Of a stretch of 64,000 bases of DNA, positions 61,448 to 64,000 are shown piece by piece. The notes beneath the pieces were generated by a model that was not told where the DNA came from, did not search any database, and saw nothing but the letters and a program-made list of their open reading frames with translations. This DNA is from Symbiodinium natans (lineage: Eukaryota; Sar; Dinophyceae; Suessiales; Symbiodiniaceae): the NCBI GenBank assembly GCA_905221605.1, contig CAJNDS010000498.1, positions 1-64,000 of the forward strand. Direction: 5' to 3'. Position 1 is the stretch's first letter; each line of letters begins with the position of its first letter. The position numbers and the translations under genes were made by a program.

Positions 61448-63305
61448 TCAGTGTTTCCGGCGCTTGCGGTCCCAAAGCTTGCACAGGCCCAAGAGTTGCC
61501 TCTGTAAAAGTCTCTTGGGGGCCGTGTGTTTGCTGGTCAACTTGTGGACCTTCGTCAGCTTCTTTAGCCCATCTTCGTCCATCCAAGTCGAAAAGACGTT
61601 CGGGTTTAACCTCGACGCAGGATTCGACTTGAGGATATGATGCAGTATGTGCAACTTCGGCCGCAGCCGGAACAGGCGTTGCCGATCCTGAATGGCCCGC
61701 TTTGCGAGGCGAAGGTAGGATCTCATAAAGACCGTTCCAAAGGCAACTTTGTTCGCCTGTTCCTGCTGGGTCAGAAAGCGGCCTCCGTGGGCCATCAAGC
61801 TGAGGACATGGTCAGCTGACCAGAGGGCCCTGCATAGATCACTGCCCATGGGGAGCTGATCTTGGAACTTAGTGGCGACGTGCAGGACCCACTTAAGGAT
61901 CACGTAGGTGTCGTACCCACTCGACTTCAGTTCCGCCATTCCGGGAGTTCCAATTCAGTTTGCTCTTAGACAGCTTCTGGAGCTTCAACGGCAAGCCATG
62001 TTGTCGGCAGTACTCCTTGAGCTCGCACGTCGCCGTGTGCAGGCGATCCGTAACAGAAGATCCAGCAAAAAAGCCACGCTTTTGAAGCAAGATCACCAAA
62101 GTAGAGGCGACGAGGTCCCTCCCCGTCCCAAGATGGAACATATGAAGTATGTCCCCATGAATAAATCCAGGGTCGAATCCCTCCAAAAGCGTATATGCAG
62201 GACTCAGTTTCCATGGCAACTGGGTGCCTTCGGTCGATATCCAAGCAGCGTCGTGGTTCACGTTTGTATACGCCATCGGCAGGCTCGCAGCGTCCAAACC
62301 TTTTGTGGCAAGACATTGCCAGCAGACCTTGATTATCAGAAACGACTCGAAAGCCCTAAGTTCCCAAACCTTGGAAACGGAATCAGTATGGGATATCTGT
62401 GAGCAAGGCACTTCATCTTTGTCAGCGTATCTGGAGAAGTTGAACACCTGCTTAAGAGCCTTCCAATCGCCACGGAATCCGGTAATGTACACGCGCAGAT
62501 CCAGCACCTGTAGCGTATGTTTAAAAGCTCATATATACGGGATTATAAGCCATTTTGAAAAACACGTAGGTGCCTAAGCGTATTCTAATTGCAGACCCAA
62601 GCGTCTGTTTCACCCGTAGACAGGTCCTTCACAGGAACTCCCTCTTGGGACAGTCGGTTGAAGCTCTGGGCGATGTGGAAGCAGGCCGCTTGAATACTTA
62701 AATTCACGCCTGTGTCGGGGTCGATGAGATACCTTGAAGCCGGAATTATGCCCATCACCATCCTGGATGTTGCGGAATCTGAGAGGTAAGGCGAGAAGTC
62801 CGAAGTCCAGATTAAATAAAGCCACAGCTCGTTGCACGATTGTGCTTCGTCGCCTCGAAATTGAAGGCTTTCGATTTCAAACGAAACCGGTACTTATTGT
62901 GACACCCTTCTTAGATCTTTAGACTCTACCAAGGAGCTGTAGAGCGTAAATCCAAGCGTTGAGTTCCGGTGCTCTGATGTAGCCACAGGGTGATTCGGGT
63001 AGTCCAACAGGAACTTCTCCCAAAACGCAGGTATGGCCGAAAGATCAGACACAAGACTCTTCAAGTAGCCAGCCTTCACGATGGCCTCAACCTGGGCTGC
63101 TGCATGGGAACCCTAGGATATATGTGTATACAGGTTGTTCATAAAAAGAAAACTCCAAAATACATTCGTGCCGAGCAAGGTTCCATATTGTGAGGAAGCA
63201 CCATAGGCCAGTCTTCCCAAACAACAGTGGGATCATCCGAACTGGTTTTCAAGGGCAGCTTGATAGTAGATATATCGGCTTTCAGGGTCACATCCATGCG
63301 ACGGG
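61448..63305 (-). pseudogene. Broken multi-exon gene of a dinoflagellate multi-copy protein family, function unknown
   Basis: Reading the minus strand downward: 63305-63186 (MDVTLKADISTIKLPLKTSS, WEDWPMVLPHN); exon 63112-62930 (VKAGYLKSLVSDLSAIPAFW); exon 62844-62735 (ALFNLDFGLLALPLRFRNIQ); a one-base frame jump at the GFK/RYL junction; 62734-62597 (RYLIDPDTGVNLSIQAACFH, LSQEGVPVKDLSTGETDAW); exon 62507-62412 (GFRGDWKALKQVFNFSRYA); an 84-nt GT-AG intron 62411-62328 that happens to be open; 62327-61936 (GDILHMFHLGTGRDLVASTL); another frame jump; and 61933-61448 (SGYDTYVILKWVLHVATKFQ, STWMDEDGLKKLTKVHKL). Similar proteins seem abundant in Symbiodiniaceae predictions and may derive from a transposon, but I cannot name a domain. 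Two frameshifts suggest a decayed copy. Confidence 0.6.
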
Positions 63306-63309
63306 CCCG

Positions 63310-64000
63310 TTCATGTAGGCCTTCCTCTCGGTCATTCCTTAACCCGACCCCAGGCCGGACCGCTGCTCTCAACGACAACATGGTCAAGGTGCCAGATTGG
63401 GTTTTAAGTCTACATGCTACCAAGAATCGGAATCAATTCGCTGTCATACACTTCAGCAGTTGCTCGGGCATGTCGCACAGAAGCGTAGCCTTGCCCTATT
63501 GATAGGGCCAGCCTTGCACACAGCGATTGCAGTTGTGGCAAATGTCAAGGGTTGTTTGCGAGCATATGTGTATATAGCATGTTAACTAACAATTAATAAG
63601 CCCTGGCACGCATCATCGAGGCGTTGGTGCAAGCCACGTGCTGCACCTGCGATCGAGGCCCGGTTGTATATCCACATAAGTACGCGTACATAGTTGGAGA
63701 TGGCACAAACACACTTCGCACTCGATCCAAAGCTTAACCGTAATTGTTTCATCCTCTCGCAGCAAGCCAGCACGCACGCTTGGCACATGGTCTATAGATC
63801 ACTGCGATTGATCTAGAGCAAGTCGCCGGGGAGAAGCAAAATCGAAGTGAGCGCACTATACTGCGGGGCCCACACATCCAAAAGATGATACTTGCCGCAG
63901 TACCTATGTGCACTCGATCGTCTCGGAGCCCAGGCCTACGGCCACGAATGTCAAAGCACTAGTTAACTGTTGCCCTGGCGCCAACATTTTCCTATACGGT
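63310..64000. other. Unique sequence, no gene supported
   Basis: It lies upstream of the broken minus-strand gene and may hold its 5' exons. I see no convincing frame; the minus frame 63788-63582 lacks recognisable features. Confidence 0.4.

Noticed and set aside
1-64000. tRNA, rRNA, snRNA or spliced-leader RNA genes
   Set aside because: Looked for conserved cores, including the dinoflagellate spliced-leader sequence, and saw none by eye; a covariance-model scan would be decisive.

Overview
The window looks like a dinoflagellate nuclear genome, most likely Symbiodiniaceae. The evidence is plant-type telomere-like heptamers (TTTAGGG) scattered everywhere, introns with GT, GC and GA donors and AG|G acceptors, an RCC1-like/ubiquitin-like gene of the kind that is multi-copy in symbiotic dinoflagellates, a non-LTR retroelement with zinc knuckle plus RNase H, and a very large Ty1/copia element. 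These assignments come from motif recognition by eye; no search was run.

Layout. 1-2141 is the 3' part of a LINE-type ORF open to the left edge. From about 2.2 to 60.5 kb the DNA is a mosaic of interstitial TTTAGGG/CCCTAAA arrays in both orientations, short hairpin (MITE-like) elements, long poly-G/poly-C tracts, and unique islands of about 30-250 bp. Many islands read as coding on the + strand between AG and GT/GC/GA. In two places the island-as-exon reading is well supported. A ten-repeat RCC1-like gene (15015-16966) is cut by three introns that each contain telomere-like repeats. A Fic motif (13539-14402) is rebuilt with family-like spacing only when two islands 731 bp apart are joined. 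The remaining islands are listed as putative exons with low to moderate confidence. Whether they belong to one gene or several cannot be told from sequence alone.

26871-36693 is a 9.8 kb copia-type retrotransposon with identical 168-bp LTRs, TGTGAAA...TTTCACA ends and a perfect 5-bp target duplication (CACTC). Its gag-protease and integrase-RT-RNase H parts lie in one reading frame of about 3,100 codons, broken by one TAG and one TGA. Between protease and integrase it carries a domain that looks like the C-terminal domain of RapZ, which would be a notable cargo for a retroelement.

Other notable items are a 300-bp AT-rich minus-strand remnant of a bacterial-type uvrA (44170-44469), a 309-bp direct duplication bracketed by TG arrays (56867-58371), long microsatellites and G-tracts (58.4-61.0 kb), and a broken minus-strand multi-exon gene of a dinoflagellate multi-copy family (61448-63305). 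The telomere-repeat-free stretches (23.0-26.0, 46.8-48.5, 51.7-52.2, 56.9-58.4 and 61-64 kb) are the most gene-like parts outside the retroelement.
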